A stretch of 48,777 nucleotides of DNA from contig CALVAT010000005.1 in assembly GCA_944325565.1 (NCBI GenBank), positions 1 through 48,777 on the forward strand, given 5' to 3'. Under the pieces are notes generated by a model. The model was not told where the DNA came from, did no database searches, and saw nothing but the letters and a program-made list of their open reading frames with translations. This document shows, in pieces, positions 24,499-32,661 of the stretch; position 1 is the stretch's first letter, and each line of letters starts with the position of its first letter. The stretch is from Candidatus Gastranaerophilales bacterium. Lineage in GTDB: Bacteria > Cyanobacteriota > Vampirovibrionia > Gastranaerophilales > Gastranaerophilaceae. Position numbers and translations under genes: made by a program.

Positions 24499-24672
24499 AT
24501 GAGTGGTGTAAACGGTAACAACATGTTTAGGAGAATATTATCAAAAGTCGAAGACAGCTCTGTTGAAAAAGCACCTACATTTAGAAAAGGAATAGCTGAA
24601 AGAATGGCTGCTCCGCTAAAAGAAAACTCTCTCGAAAGAGTTCCGGGGCACGATATGTTATCTTTTGAATAG
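24499..24672 (+). CDS. Small basic protein of unknown function
   Basis: 57 residues from ATG 24499 (GAGG 6 bases upstream), or 61 from ATG 24487 (AAAAGG upstream). It opens MSGVNGNNMFRRILSKVEDS and carries KGIAERMAAPLKENSLERVP; mixed charge, no hydrophobic helix. Reality is supported by a ribosome-binding site, a -10-rich AT stretch upstream (24400-24420) and a strong terminator 10 bases after the stop. No family recognised. Confidence 0.6.
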   Translation: MSGVNGNNMFRRILSKVEDSSVEKAPTFRKGIAERMAAPLKENSLERVPGHDMLSFE

Positions 24673-24682
24673 TTTACCAGAC

Positions 24683-24714
24683 AAAAAAGAGGTCTTAAAT
24701 AAGACCTCTTTTTT
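24683..24714. terminator. Bidirectional terminator
   Basis: AAAAAAGAGGTCTT, loop AAAT, AAGACCTCTTTTTT: a perfect 14-base stem between the convergent small genes at 24499 and 24720. Confidence 0.95.
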
Positions 24715-24719
24715 AATAT

Positions 24720-25100
24720 CTATTTAACATTTCCATTTGCAATATCAAAAACAACTTTTGAACCGTCCTTTTTGAAAAGGATCATATCAGGCTTTTCATC
24801 ACCGGTTACATCTTTAACAAGAAATGTATCTTTTCTGATCTCAGAATCATTAATAACTTTTTCAAATTTATCCAGAGTCTTGTTTTGCTCCCAAGAACTA
24901 AGACCATACATAATGCTCATACCCGTAACAGCAGCCATAGAGGCAATAAAAGTTATTGTATTAGCAAATTGTTTATGGTCATAGCTGTTTTGTTTGTCAT
25001 CGTCAATATGTTGTTCATTAGATTTAAAATTCTTTTTTAATGGATTATTAAAACCACGAACATTATAAGATGAAACCGCATTTATAGAATTTATATTCAT
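24720..25100 (-). CDS. Small membrane-anchored lineage protein
   Basis: 126 residues, AGGAG before the ATG. N-terminus MNINSINAVSSYNVRGFNNP is of the polar leader type seen in other proteins of this window. A hydrophobic helix follows at about 48-66 (TITFIASMAAVTGMSIMYGL). The C-terminal 45 residues (FLVKDVTGDEKPDMILFKKD, then GSKVVFDI) resemble one FG-GAP/VCBS-type DxxGDxxPD repeat. Function unknown. Confidence 0.75.
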   Translation of the reverse strand: MNINSINAVSSYNVRGFNNPLKKNFKSNEQHIDDDKQNSYDHKQFANTITFIASMAAVTGMSIMYGLSSWEQNKTLDKFEKVINDSEIRKDTFLVKDVTGDEKPDMILFKKDGSKVVFDIANGNVK

Positions 25101-25247
25101 TTTTATCTCCTAATAAAAATACAATCACTCTATTAGTCTAACATCCGAGAAAAAATTATTTTGTTATAAAATTAATAATTTGTTACAAAAATGAAACCTT
25201 AATATTAATAAAAAAGTTGATTTGAAAAGAATTTTAGGGAATTAAAA

Positions 25248-26801
25248 TTATAAAACAGAATTCTCGACAAAATTACGATACTGCAAAGCCTGCGCAATAT
25301 GCGAACTTTCTATATTTTCACTTTCTTCTAAATCCGCTATTGTTCTGGCCAGTTTAAGTATTCTATCGTATGATCTGCCGGATAAATTAAACCTTGATAT
25401 AGCTGTTTTTAAAAGATTTTCGCAATTTTCATCCAGCTTACAAAAGATTTTTACAAGCTCCGCATTAAGCTGGGAGTTCGTAAAAATAGGATAGTCCTTA
25501 TATCTCAATGACTGAATTTTACGCGCATTCACAACCCTTTTTCTAATTTCAGCAGAAGATTCAGACTTAACTTTTGTATTTAAAAGCTCCTCCGGCGTCA
25601 ATCTGGGAACTTCTATTTGTATATCAATTCTGTCAAGCAGCGGCCCTGACAATCTTGCGCGGTATCTTTGTATTTGGAATTCCGAGCAAGTACATTGTTT
25701 TTGAGAATCGCCAAGATACCCGCACGGACATGGATTCATTGCACCGAGCAGTATAAAATCAGCAGGATATTTTATGCTGGTTTGTGCCCTAGAAATGACA
25801 ACCTCTCCGTCCTCTAACGGCTGACGCATAACCTCAAGCACCTGACGAGGAAACTCAACAATTTCATCAAGAAACAAGACACCTCGATGGGCCAGCGTAA
25901 TTTCTCCGGGTTTTGGGCGGGAGCCGCCTCCTATTATTCCCACTGCAGAAGCGGTATGATGTACAGACCTGAACGGACGTTTGTTTATAAGCGGGCTGTC
26001 GTTACGTAAAAGTCCGGAAACGCTGTAGATTTTTGTAAGTTCAATAGCTTCTTCCAGCTCCAGCGGGGGTAGGATAGACGCAAAACTTTTTGACAAAAGT
26101 GTTTTCCCAGACCCTGGAGGTCCCATCATTAAAATATTATGTCCGCCTGCTGCTGCTATCTCCAGCGCCTTTTTCGCCTTTATCTGCCCTTTTATATCTT
26201 TAAAATCAAATTCGTAATGTGTTGTTGTATACTCATTCAAGTAATCTTCTACATCAACTTCACATGTTTCCAGTTCTTTTCTGTCTTCCGGTATTGAGCA
26301 AAAATGTTTTACAACATCCCCGAGGGTATCAGCACACAGAACCTTTACATCCGGCACGAGCGCCGCTTCCTTAGCGTTTTCATGGGGAACAACCACCTGC
26401 TCAATCTTCAAATCCTTTAAACCGGAAACAATCGGCAAGATTCCATTAACAGCCCTCAATGACCCATCCAGAGATAATTCACCGAGAAACGCAGTGTTTT
26501 TAATTAAGTTTTCATCCACAATACCATCACGGGCAAGTATGCCTATTGCAATAGGCAAATCATAATTCGTACCCTCTTTTCTGATATCAGCAGGAGCAAG
26601 ATTTATTACAACCTTCTGATTAGGGAAAGTAAATCCGGAATTTTTAATGGCTGTGCGCACCCTTTCCCTTGCCTCAGAAACAGCTGTATCAGGCAAACCC
26701 ACAATCACAACAGACGGTATCGACTGGACTAAATCAACCTCAACCAGAATTTTATACGCATCAATACCTATAACTGTAGCTGTAATTATCTGTGATACCA
26801 T
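25248..26801 (-). CDS. comM: YifB/ComM-family Mg-chelatase-like AAA+ ATPase
   Basis: 517 residues. An N-terminal ChlI-type domain (VIVGLPDTAVSEARERVRTA, INLAPADIRKEG) precedes the AAA+ core with Walker A GPPGSGKTLLSKSF, Walker B GVLFLDEIVEF and sensor residues. A C-terminal Mg_chelatase domain (CPCGYLGD, ISRFNLSGRSYDRILKLART) closes it. ComM is a hexameric branch-migration helicase acting in natural transformation recombination. Its place in a bioB-ruvA-comM run next to the branch-migration factor RuvA fits. No clear Shine-Dalgarno before ATG 26801. Confidence 0.93.
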   Translation of the reverse strand: MVSQIITATVIGIDAYKILVEVDLVQSIPSVVIVGLPDTAVSEARERVRTAIKNSGFTFPNQKVVINLAPADIRKEGTNYDLPIAIGILARDGIVDENLIKNTAFLGELSLDGSLRAVNGILPIVSGLKDLKIEQVVVPHENAKEAALVPDVKVLCADTLGDVVKHFCSIPEDRKELETCEVDVEDYLNEYTTTHYEFDFKDIKGQIKAKKALEIAAAGGHNILMMGPPGSGKTLLSKSFASILPPLELEEAIELTKIYSVSGLLRNDSPLINKRPFRSVHHTASAVGIIGGGSRPKPGEITLAHRGVLFLDEIVEFPRQVLEVMRQPLEDGEVVISRAQTSIKYPADFILLGAMNPCPCGYLGDSQKQCTCSEFQIQRYRARLSGPLLDRIDIQIEVPRLTPEELLNTKVKSESSAEIRKRVVNARKIQSLRYKDYPIFTNSQLNAELVKIFCKLDENCENLLKTAISRFNLSGRSYDRILKLARTIADLEESENIESSHIAQALQYRNFVENSVL

Positions 26802-26847
26802 AACAAGGTCATATTAGCATAAAACCCGATGTTTTACATCAATGTAA

Positions 26848-27489
26848 TCAATCTTGTGAAAGATAACTCAAAGCTTCTTTTAAAATATCTTCTGAAGAAT
26901 CTTTTTTATCAACAATTCTACATGCCTGTTTTATTGCCGCTCCGGCCTCTTGAGAAGAATATCCCAGAGATAACAACACGGCCTGAACCTCATTTAGTGC
27001 CTCTGATGAAACGTCAGAAATTGATGATTTATCCGCAACATCAGGTATATCCAGCGGAGAATTTTTCTGCCAGTTGATAAGTTTGTCTTTAAGTTCAAGT
27101 ATAATTTTTTGCGCTAATTTAGGCCCAACGCCTTTGGCTTTGGAAAGTTCTTTATAATCGCCCTTTATAACAACAGAAATCAAGTCACAGCCCGAAAATT
27201 TATCAAGCAATACAAGCGCAACCTTCATCCCCACACCGGAAACAGTCATTAAAATATTAAAAATATCTCTGTCCCCTTTATTTAAAAATCCGCATAAAAT
27301 CATAGCATCTTCACGGTGTATAAGTGTTGTATAAACTTTTGTTTGCGTCCCTTCCTGAATCGCTTCTGCAACAGTTCTGCCTGTTGTATTAATCAAGTAG
27401 CCAATATTGTTGCATTCCACAACAAATGATGCTCCGCCGATTACACTATTTTGTTTTGAAACAATTTTGCCATTAATATAGTCAAACAT
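26848..27489 (-). CDS. ruvA: Holliday junction branch-migration protein RuvA
   Basis: 213 residues. The OB-fold domain I starts MFDYINGKIV and has IGYLINTT and the acidic-pin region. Domain II helix-hairpin-helix motifs are VSGVGMKVALVLL and AKGVGPKLAQKIILELKDKL. Domain III is the last 50 residues (EVQAVLLSLGYSSQEAGAAI), which binds RuvB. Its ATG overlaps the bioB stop by one base (TGATG), so it is coupled to bioB. comM follows 46 bases downstream. Confidence 0.95.
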   Translation of the reverse strand: MFDYINGKIVSKQNSVIGGASFVVECNNIGYLINTTGRTVAEAIQEGTQTKVYTTLIHREDAMILCGFLNKGDRDIFNILMTVSGVGMKVALVLLDKFSGCDLISVVIKGDYKELSKAKGVGPKLAQKIILELKDKLINWQKNSPLDIPDVADKSSISDVSSEALNEVQAVLLSLGYSSQEAGAAIKQACRIVDKKDSSEDILKEALSYLSQD

Positions 27490-28397
27490 CAGATAATTTT
27501 CTTTCCTAAATTCTTAACCATCTCAACATCCTGTTTTGGATTTGCCCCTATAGTGGTCAGATAATTCCCGACCATAAGTCCTTCAACAGAAGTCATAAGA
27601 GCCTTTTCCTGATTTTCTCTGCTCAGCCTCATTCTGCCGCCACACAATCTGACAATAGATTTTGGGTTAGCAATTTTTATAACTGACATAGCACGCAGAA
27701 TATTTTCTTCATCAATTTTATCAATATAGCTTTCAAACGGAGTATGTGCAATCGGCATAAGAATATTTACAGGTATTGAGTCAGGTTGAATTTCAGAAAG
27801 AGTCATTGCCATTTCAACACGCTGCTGTGGAGTTTCTCCCATACCGAGAATCACGCCGCAGCATAGTTCCATTCCGTATTTTTTTACGAGTTTACAGGTG
27901 TTTATTCTTTCTTCAAAAGAATGTGTGGTACAAACCTCGCCATAGTATGATTCTGCCGTATTAATATTATGATGGAAACGTTTTAGACCGGCTTGAGCAA
28001 GTTTTTTTGCCTGTTCTTCATTTAAAATACCGATAGAGGCACAGCTTTTCAGCCCGTCTATTTTATTTATTTCCCCTATCATCTCAAGCATTTTATCAAA
28101 ATCGCTTTCGTCAGGAGTTTTACCTGAAGTAACTATTGCGAACCTTGACGCCCCGTGTGCTAGTGCATCTTGAGCAGATTTTTTGACCTCTTCTATATCC
28201 ACAAGCGGAAAAGAGTCTATTTCTGTATTGTAATGAGAACTCTGCGCACAATATTTACAATTTTGTGAACATTTCCCGTTTCTTGCGTTTATAAGCGAAC
28301 AAAACTCAACCCCGTTTTTAACATACATTTGAGATATGTTCAAAAGCTCAGGCAAAGCCAGATTATATAATCTTATTAATTCCTCTTTATCTAGCAT
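27489..28397 (-). CDS. bioB: Biotin synthase
   Basis: 302 residues. The radical-SAM cluster motif CxxxCxxC is at C43, C47 and C50 (GKCSQNCKYCAQSSHY); YYGEVCTTHSFEERI and CCGVILGMGET are typical BioB segments. It inserts sulfur into dethiobiotin using SAM and Fe-S clusters. It has no Shine-Dalgarno. A -10-like TATCAT spans exactly -12 to -7 relative to the A of ATG, so a leaderless mRNA is possible. The terminator of the preceding gene ends just before this. Confidence 0.95.
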   Translation of the reverse strand: MLDKEELIRLYNLALPELLNISQMYVKNGVEFCSLINARNGKCSQNCKYCAQSSHYNTEIDSFPLVDIEEVKKSAQDALAHGASRFAIVTSGKTPDESDFDKMLEMIGEINKIDGLKSCASIGILNEEQAKKLAQAGLKRFHHNINTAESYYGEVCTTHSFEERINTCKLVKKYGMELCCGVILGMGETPQQRVEMAMTLSEIQPDSIPVNILMPIAHTPFESYIDKIDEENILRAMSVIKIANPKSIVRLCGGRMRLSRENQEKALMTSVEGLMVGNYLTTIGANPKQDVEMVKNLGKKII

Positions 28398-28410
28398 AAC
28401 AACATGATAT

Positions 28411-28443
28411 AATAAAAAAAGCGAACTTTGTTAAAAGTCCGCT
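28411..28443 (-). terminator. Terminator of the gene at 28473
   Basis: Minus strand AGCGGACTTT, four-base loop, AAAGTTCGCT, then seven T. Ten-base stem with one G-T pair. It is placed only about 15 bases before bioB. Confidence 0.9.
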
Positions 28444-28472
28444 TTTCTCTTATATATTTATTATGTCAATAT

Positions 28473-29087
28473 TTACTTTACATCCTTAGCAGCCTGTTGT
28501 GCTGCGTCAGCTTGTGTAGAAGCTTCTTTTTTCAAATCAGAGAGAAATGTTTTAATTTTTTGATACAAACCCACAACTTTTTCTTTTACCCAGTTATAAC
28601 CTTCTTTTATGGTTCCCCAGGTCTTTGTAGCAGCATTTTTCAAAAATTCACCTGCATTTTTGAAAAAACCCTGTGTGCCATCTTTAATATTTTGTGCTGT
28701 TTCAGAATTCATCGCATCATCAAGAGCTTCTTTTCCTTCATCGATTTTATTTTGTACTGTTTCCTTAATTTTTCCGGCTTTTTCCTGTACAAAATCAACA
28801 CCTTCATCAACTTTACCCTTAACGGTATCTACAATATCATTAACCTTCTCTTTACCATTTTTCATAACATCATCCATGCTGTTAACTAAATTTGTAGTTG
28901 AAGGTGTAAACTTATCTTTTAATATTTTAAATGTATTTGCAATATTTTTTCTATAAACTACAGCACCTGTAATAGCAGCAGCAGTACCAAGACCGGCAGC
29001 AATATATGCTGCAGTATGTTTAGAATTATTTTTTTTCACCTGATTTTGCCCAAAAGTTACATTTGAATTTACCGAACCTACTGACAT
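28473..29087 (-). CDS. Lineage protein with N-x-FG leader, hydrophobic helix and long amphipathic tail
   Basis: 204 residues, AGGAG before the ATG. N-terminus MSVGSVNSNVTFGQNQVKKN, then a hydrophobic A/G-rich helix (TAAYIAAGLGTAAAITGAVV). About 150 residues follow of repeated amphipathic 11-mers (VKGKVDEGVDFVQEKAGKIK, VQNKIDEGKEALDD) like YtxH or LEA-type proteins. It is probably anchored in or associated with a membrane. Same plan as 6949-7989. No enzymatic motif. Confidence 0.75.
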   Translation of the reverse strand: MSVGSVNSNVTFGQNQVKKNNSKHTAAYIAAGLGTAAAITGAVVYRKNIANTFKILKDKFTPSTTNLVNSMDDVMKNGKEKVNDIVDTVKGKVDEGVDFVQEKAGKIKETVQNKIDEGKEALDDAMNSETAQNIKDGTQGFFKNAGEFLKNAATKTWGTIKEGYNWVKEKVVGLYQKIKTFLSDLKKEASTQADAAQQAAKDVK

Positions 29088-29250
29088 AATAAAAATCTCC
29101 TATTTTTTACACTTCCTATCCATGTAAAGTAAAATCCGATTCCATTTTTGACAAAATAAAAACAAATTATTACAATTTTGTTACAAAACAATATGATTTA
29201 TATTAGCTTAAAAATAACAGCTGAAACCACTCTAATTTAAATAGTTTTAA

Positions 29251-29284
29251 AAAATCGGGTGTATCATCTGACACACCCGATTTT
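29251..29284 (-). terminator. Terminator of the DAHP synthase gene
   Basis: AAAATCGGGTGT, ten-base loop, ACACCCGATTTT: perfect 12-base stem with T tracts both ways, just past the stop at 29304. Confidence 0.92.
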
Positions 29285-29303
29285 AACAATTATTTTATGT
29301 TCC

Positions 29304-30332
29304 CTATTTTGCAACAGGTTCACTAATATGCTTTCCAATTATAGGAGCAATTTTTTCTAAATCAGATTTCAATTCAGAAAACTGTTCGGGATACAATGAT
29401 TGAGCACCGTCACAAAGCGCTGTATCGGGATCATAGTGAACTTCTATAATCAAACCGTCGCAACCGGCCGCAACAGCAGCTCTCGACATGGGAGCAACCT
29501 TGTCACGCAAGCCCGTACCGTGGCTAGGGTCTATAATAATAGGCAGGTGGCTCAATTTTTTAACAACAGGTATTGCAGATAAATCAAGAGTATTTCTCGT
29601 AATCCTTTCAAAAGTTCTTATACCTCTTTCACAAAGGATAACCTCTCTATTGCCTCCTGACATAACATATTCTGCAGCCATAAGAAGTTCTTCTATTGTG
29701 TTAGCCATACCTCTTTTAACCATTACAGGTTTGTTAATGTAGCCGAGTTCTCTTAAAAGGTTAAAGTTTTGCATATTTCTTGCACCAACCTGCAAAATAT
29801 CAACGTATTTTAAGCACATCGGAATTTGAGAAATTTCCATAACCTCTGAAGTTACGGCCATACCATATTTGTCTGCAACATCTCTTATTATTTTTAAGCC
29901 CTCTTCACCGAGCCCCTGAAAAGCATAGGGTGACGTTCTGGGTTTAAACGCACCGCCCCTTAATATTTTTACACCCATCTGAGAGAGTTGTCTGGCGGTT
30001 TCGTCCATCTGCTCATAGCTTTCAACAGTACACGGGCCAGCAATAAGGCCTATATTATCACCGCCGAATTTTACACCGTTAACCTCTATGATAGTATCTT
30101 CAGGTTTAAACATACGGCCGGCAAGTTTATAGCTTGAGCTGATTCTTATAACTTCTTTTACACCATCAAGAAGTTCTATATCACGCGGGTCGATAATTTT
30201 CCCGCCTACTGCACCAATAACGGTCTGCACTTCGCCTTTAGACACATGAGCATCAAAGTTTTTTCTTTTTATAAAACTTACCACTGCCTGTATTTGTTCG
30301 TCCGTTGCAGAGGGGTTCATAATAATGAGCAT
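29304..30332 (-). CDS. aroF: 3-deoxy-7-phosphoheptulonate synthase (type I beta, ferredoxin-like N-terminal domain)
   Basis: 342 residues. The N-terminal ACT/ferredoxin-like regulatory domain (about 1-70) starts MLIIMNPSATDEQIQAVVSF. The TIM barrel follows with GLIAGPCTVES, LRGGAFKPRTSPYAFQGLG, TSEVMEIS, QVGARNMQNF, VMVKRGMANTIEEL, ILCERGIRTFE and IIDPSHGTGLRDKV. It condenses PEP and erythrose-4-phosphate into DAHP, entry to the shikimate pathway. The N-terminal domain is the kind that gives Tyr/Phe feedback inhibition in Thermotoga-type enzymes. The symbol follows common usage for this type. Confidence 0.94.
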   Translation of the reverse strand: MLIIMNPSATDEQIQAVVSFIKRKNFDAHVSKGEVQTVIGAVGGKIIDPRDIELLDGVKEVIRISSSYKLAGRMFKPEDTIIEVNGVKFGGDNIGLIAGPCTVESYEQMDETARQLSQMGVKILRGGAFKPRTSPYAFQGLGEEGLKIIRDVADKYGMAVTSEVMEISQIPMCLKYVDILQVGARNMQNFNLLRELGYINKPVMVKRGMANTIEELLMAAEYVMSGGNREVILCERGIRTFERITRNTLDLSAIPVVKKLSHLPIIIDPSHGTGLRDKVAPMSRAAVAAGCDGLIIEVHYDPDTALCDGAQSLYPEQFSELKSDLEKIAPIIGKHISEPVAK

Positions 30333-30632
30333 AAATTTTTATCCTTTTCCTTTTTTGTTACTAATGTTTACATAAATAATAAGCAATTTTATTTTTGTGC
30401 GTATTTTATTAGATTATAAATTGCATATGAATTAATATACATGATGGTACAACAAAAATTATTTTTGTAGTATTATTTCATAAGTCAACTGACACCCATA
30501 ATTTATTGAACGTGTGCATTAAACAAGTTCAATTTTTACAAAATACAGGCACACGCAACAAGTACAAGGGGTCAAATGCGTAAAATATAAGACTCTGTAT
30601 AAATATAAAGTTCCATGGAGATTGTATGCTAA
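30333..30632. promoter_or_regulatory. Divergent regulatory region between aroF and the decarboxylase gene
   Basis: 300 bases, no gene. A perfect dyad ACAAAAAT-T-ATTTTTGT lies at 30452-30468, extendable to TAC/GTA outer arms with one mismatch, and is a good operator candidate. GTCA-AC-TGAC follows at about 30484. Two overlapping stems, ATTGAAC/GTTCAAT (30505-30511 with 30527-30533) and CGTGTGC/GCACACG (30511-30517 with 30549-30555), cannot form together except as a pseudoknot. TATAAG and TATAAA boxes near 30587 and 30599 may be -10 elements for the rightward gene. Confidence 0.5.
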
Positions 30633-30661
30633 ATGTTGAAAGCAAAGACAAAAACACGTAA
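30625..30661 (+). CDS. Overlapping upstream mini-ORF
   Basis: ATG 30625 has the only good ribosome-binding site in the area (GGAG, 5-base spacer) and encodes MLNVESKDKNT then TAA at 30659-30661. It overlaps the first codons of the decarboxylase in another frame. The decarboxylase ATG (30633) is 12 bases from the same GGAG and is preceded by an in-frame TAA. May be a regulatory upstream ORF, or an accident. Confidence 0.35.
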
Positions 30662-32087
30662 GTTCCGTAAAATTTCCGATGATTTAAGAAGCGATGTAAA
30701 AGCACCGCTTGTAGAAGCGCTAGAAAACTTTTACAAAAACCCTATGATGCAGTTCCATATACCGGGTCATACAGGCGGACGCGCTTCATACCAGCCGTTT
30801 AAAAAACTCGTCGGAAACCGCGCTTTGCTTTTAGATACAACTGATGAATTTGATAATTTAGGTACACTCCATCCGGCAACCGGCCCTATAAAAGAGGCAC
30901 AGGAACTTGCTGCAAAAGCGTTTGGAACTCAAAGAACTTTTTTCCTTGTGGGGGGATCAACTATAGGAAATCTTACTCTTGCAATGTGCCAGTCCAAAAA
31001 AGGGAAAAAAGTTATCGTTAACAGAAACTGCCATCGTTCTATTCTCACGGGGATGATTATTTCCGGAGCAGAACCTGTATGGATTTTGCCAGAAAAGCTG
31101 GATGAATGGTCTTTATGGGGAGAGATAAGACCTCAAGATATAGAAAAAGCTTTACAACAAAACGATGATGTTTCTATGGTATGGATTACAAATCCTACAT
31201 ACGAAGGTGTTGTGTCTGACATCAAATCCATTGCGCAGGTATGCAAAAAATACGACGTACCGTTGATTGTTGATGAGGCTCACGGCTGTTTGTGGAACTT
31301 TAACAAAAATCTGCCGTCTTCTTCAATACATCTCGGAGCAGATGCTGTTGTACATTCTTTGCACAAAACAGGCGGCAGTATGTCGCAAAGTTCTATGCTG
31401 CATATAACTAAAGGATCTAAATTTGACCCTGAAAGAGTAGAAAGAACCTTACAGCTTTTGCAAACAACAAGTCCTTCTATGCTTTTAATGGCAAGCCTTG
31501 ATGCTGCACGTGCAAATCTCGAATCCAAAAAAGGCAAAAGACAATTAAGCCGTGCCATACAGTATGCAAAATTTGTTCGTAAAAAATTGCATAAAATTGA
31601 AGGTGTAAACGTACTCGAAGCAACAGAAAACTTTAATCAGGATATTACAAAAGTATTTATCAGCGTTGACGGTCTTTCAGGAAAACGTCTTGAAAGTATT
31701 CTGGAAATCGATTTTGATATCGAAGTCGAATCTGCCAGCGATGTTGGTGTTTTACTTTTAATAAACATAGGAAATACAAAACAGGAAATTCAATATCTTG
31801 TAAATTCGATTGAAAAAATCGCAAAATCAAATTATTCGGATATTTATTATATTGAAAAAAGAAAACACATGCCGATGCTTACACCGCAAATTGTTATGAA
31901 TCCGCGAGAAGCATACTACAGCGAAAAAGAAACAATACCAAAAGAAAAAGCCATCGGCAGAATCTCTGCTGAAGTTATTGCAGAATGTCCGCCGGGTATT
32001 TCCATTCTCCTTCCGGGTGAGCTTATTACAGAAGCACATATGCCTTATTTGAATGCCTATAACTGTATAGAAGTAATTAAAAATTAA
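30633..32087 (+). CDS. Orn/Lys/Arg decarboxylase family protein (PLP-dependent)
   Basis: 484 residues, the short (YaaO/SpeA-like Firmicutes-type) form without the wing domain. Signatures: FHIPGHTGGR near 41, TDEFDNLGTLHPATGPI, FLVGGSTIGN, NRNCHRSIL, DEAHG (214-218), and the PLP lysine in HSLHKTGGSMSQSS (K245). The C-terminal domain holds ECPPGISILLPGE. It decarboxylates a basic amino acid, giving cadaverine, putrescine or agmatine; the substrate cannot be fixed from sequence reading. The start is limited by an in-frame TAA immediately upstream. Confidence 0.92.
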   Translation: MLKAKTKTRKFRKISDDLRSDVKAPLVEALENFYKNPMMQFHIPGHTGGRASYQPFKKLVGNRALLLDTTDEFDNLGTLHPATGPIKEAQELAAKAFGTQRTFFLVGGSTIGNLTLAMCQSKKGKKVIVNRNCHRSILTGMIISGAEPVWILPEKLDEWSLWGEIRPQDIEKALQQNDDVSMVWITNPTYEGVVSDIKSIAQVCKKYDVPLIVDEAHGCLWNFNKNLPSSSIHLGADAVVHSLHKTGGSMSQSSMLHITKGSKFDPERVERTLQLLQTTSPSMLLMASLDAARANLESKKGKRQLSRAIQYAKFVRKKLHKIEGVNVLEATENFNQDITKVFISVDGLSGKRLESILEIDFDIEVESASDVGVLLLINIGNTKQEIQYLVNSIEKIAKSNYSDIYYIEKRKHMPMLTPQIVMNPREAYYSEKETIPKEKAIGRISAEVIAECPPGISILLPGELITEAHMPYLNAYNCIEVIKN

Positions 32088-32108
32088 TTATTTTTGGAAT
32101 CTTTAAGC

Positions 32109-32214
32109 AGTTTTATACAAAAACTTATCCGAACATTGGACCGGCAAGTATGCCTGAGCACAGCGAGTTCACGAGCCTGAGCTAAAATTAGTTGTTGTAA
32201 AAGCACCGTATCTG
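32109..32214. repeat. Second copy of the 21.55-kb repeat core
   Basis: AGTTTTATACAAAAACTTAT onward is identical for 30 bases to 21553-21582. The similarity continues through a GAGC-A-CAGCGAGTTC-type stretch (32156-32179) and fades by about 32214. The 24-bp inverted ends of the first copy are not recognisable here, so this copy is degenerate or the core moves independently. It fills the gap after the decarboxylase gene. Confidence 0.75.
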
Positions 32215-32345
32215 AATTTGAAATGTAACTTCCGGCTGAAATTATAATAATAAAAACTCTTTCTTTCAAATTTTTTAGCAGTAAGTATAAAAGTTTTCAC
32301 ACTTTTTTATGATATAATGTTATACCGTTTATAAGGAGTTTTGAA

Positions 32346-32609
32346 ATGAATAAAATTACAATTTACACATCAACTACATGTCCGTATTGTGTCAAAGCGA
32401 AAAGACTTTTAAAAATGCTTAATCTGGACTTTGAAGAAATTAACTGCGATGACAATTTTGACGAAATGTGTGCAAACCTGAGTGAAAAATACAACCAGCC
32501 TTGTATATCAACTGTTCCGCAAATTATTATCAACGACCATTATGTCGGCGGATATGATGATTTGGAACATTTATACAAAACAAAAAAATTAGACGAAATT
32601 TTAAATTAA
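32346..32609 (+). CDS. Glutaredoxin
   Basis: 87 residues, complete thioredoxin-fold glutaredoxin. Active site CPYC (C12, C15) in TSTTCPYCVKAK, cis-proline in STVPQIIIND, glutathione-binding GGYDDLEHL. GrxC-like dithiol type, used for glutathione- or thiol-dependent disulfide reduction. AAGGAG precedes the ATG. Followed by a strong terminator shared with ppdK. Confidence 0.95.
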   Translation: MNKITIYTSTTCPYCVKAKRLLKMLNLDFEEINCDDNFDEMCANLSEKYNQPCISTVPQIIINDHYVGGYDDLEHLYKTKKLDEILN

Positions 32610-32610
32610 A

Positions 32611-32642
32611 AAAAGACCTGAGAAAAATTTCTCAGGTCTTTT
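32611..32642. terminator. Bidirectional terminator between glutaredoxin and ppdK genes
   Basis: AAAAGACCTGAGAAA, two-base centre, TTTCTCAGGTCTTTT. Perfect arms of 15. Confidence 0.93.
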
Positions 32643-32661
32643 ACATTTGCTTTTAACAGGA

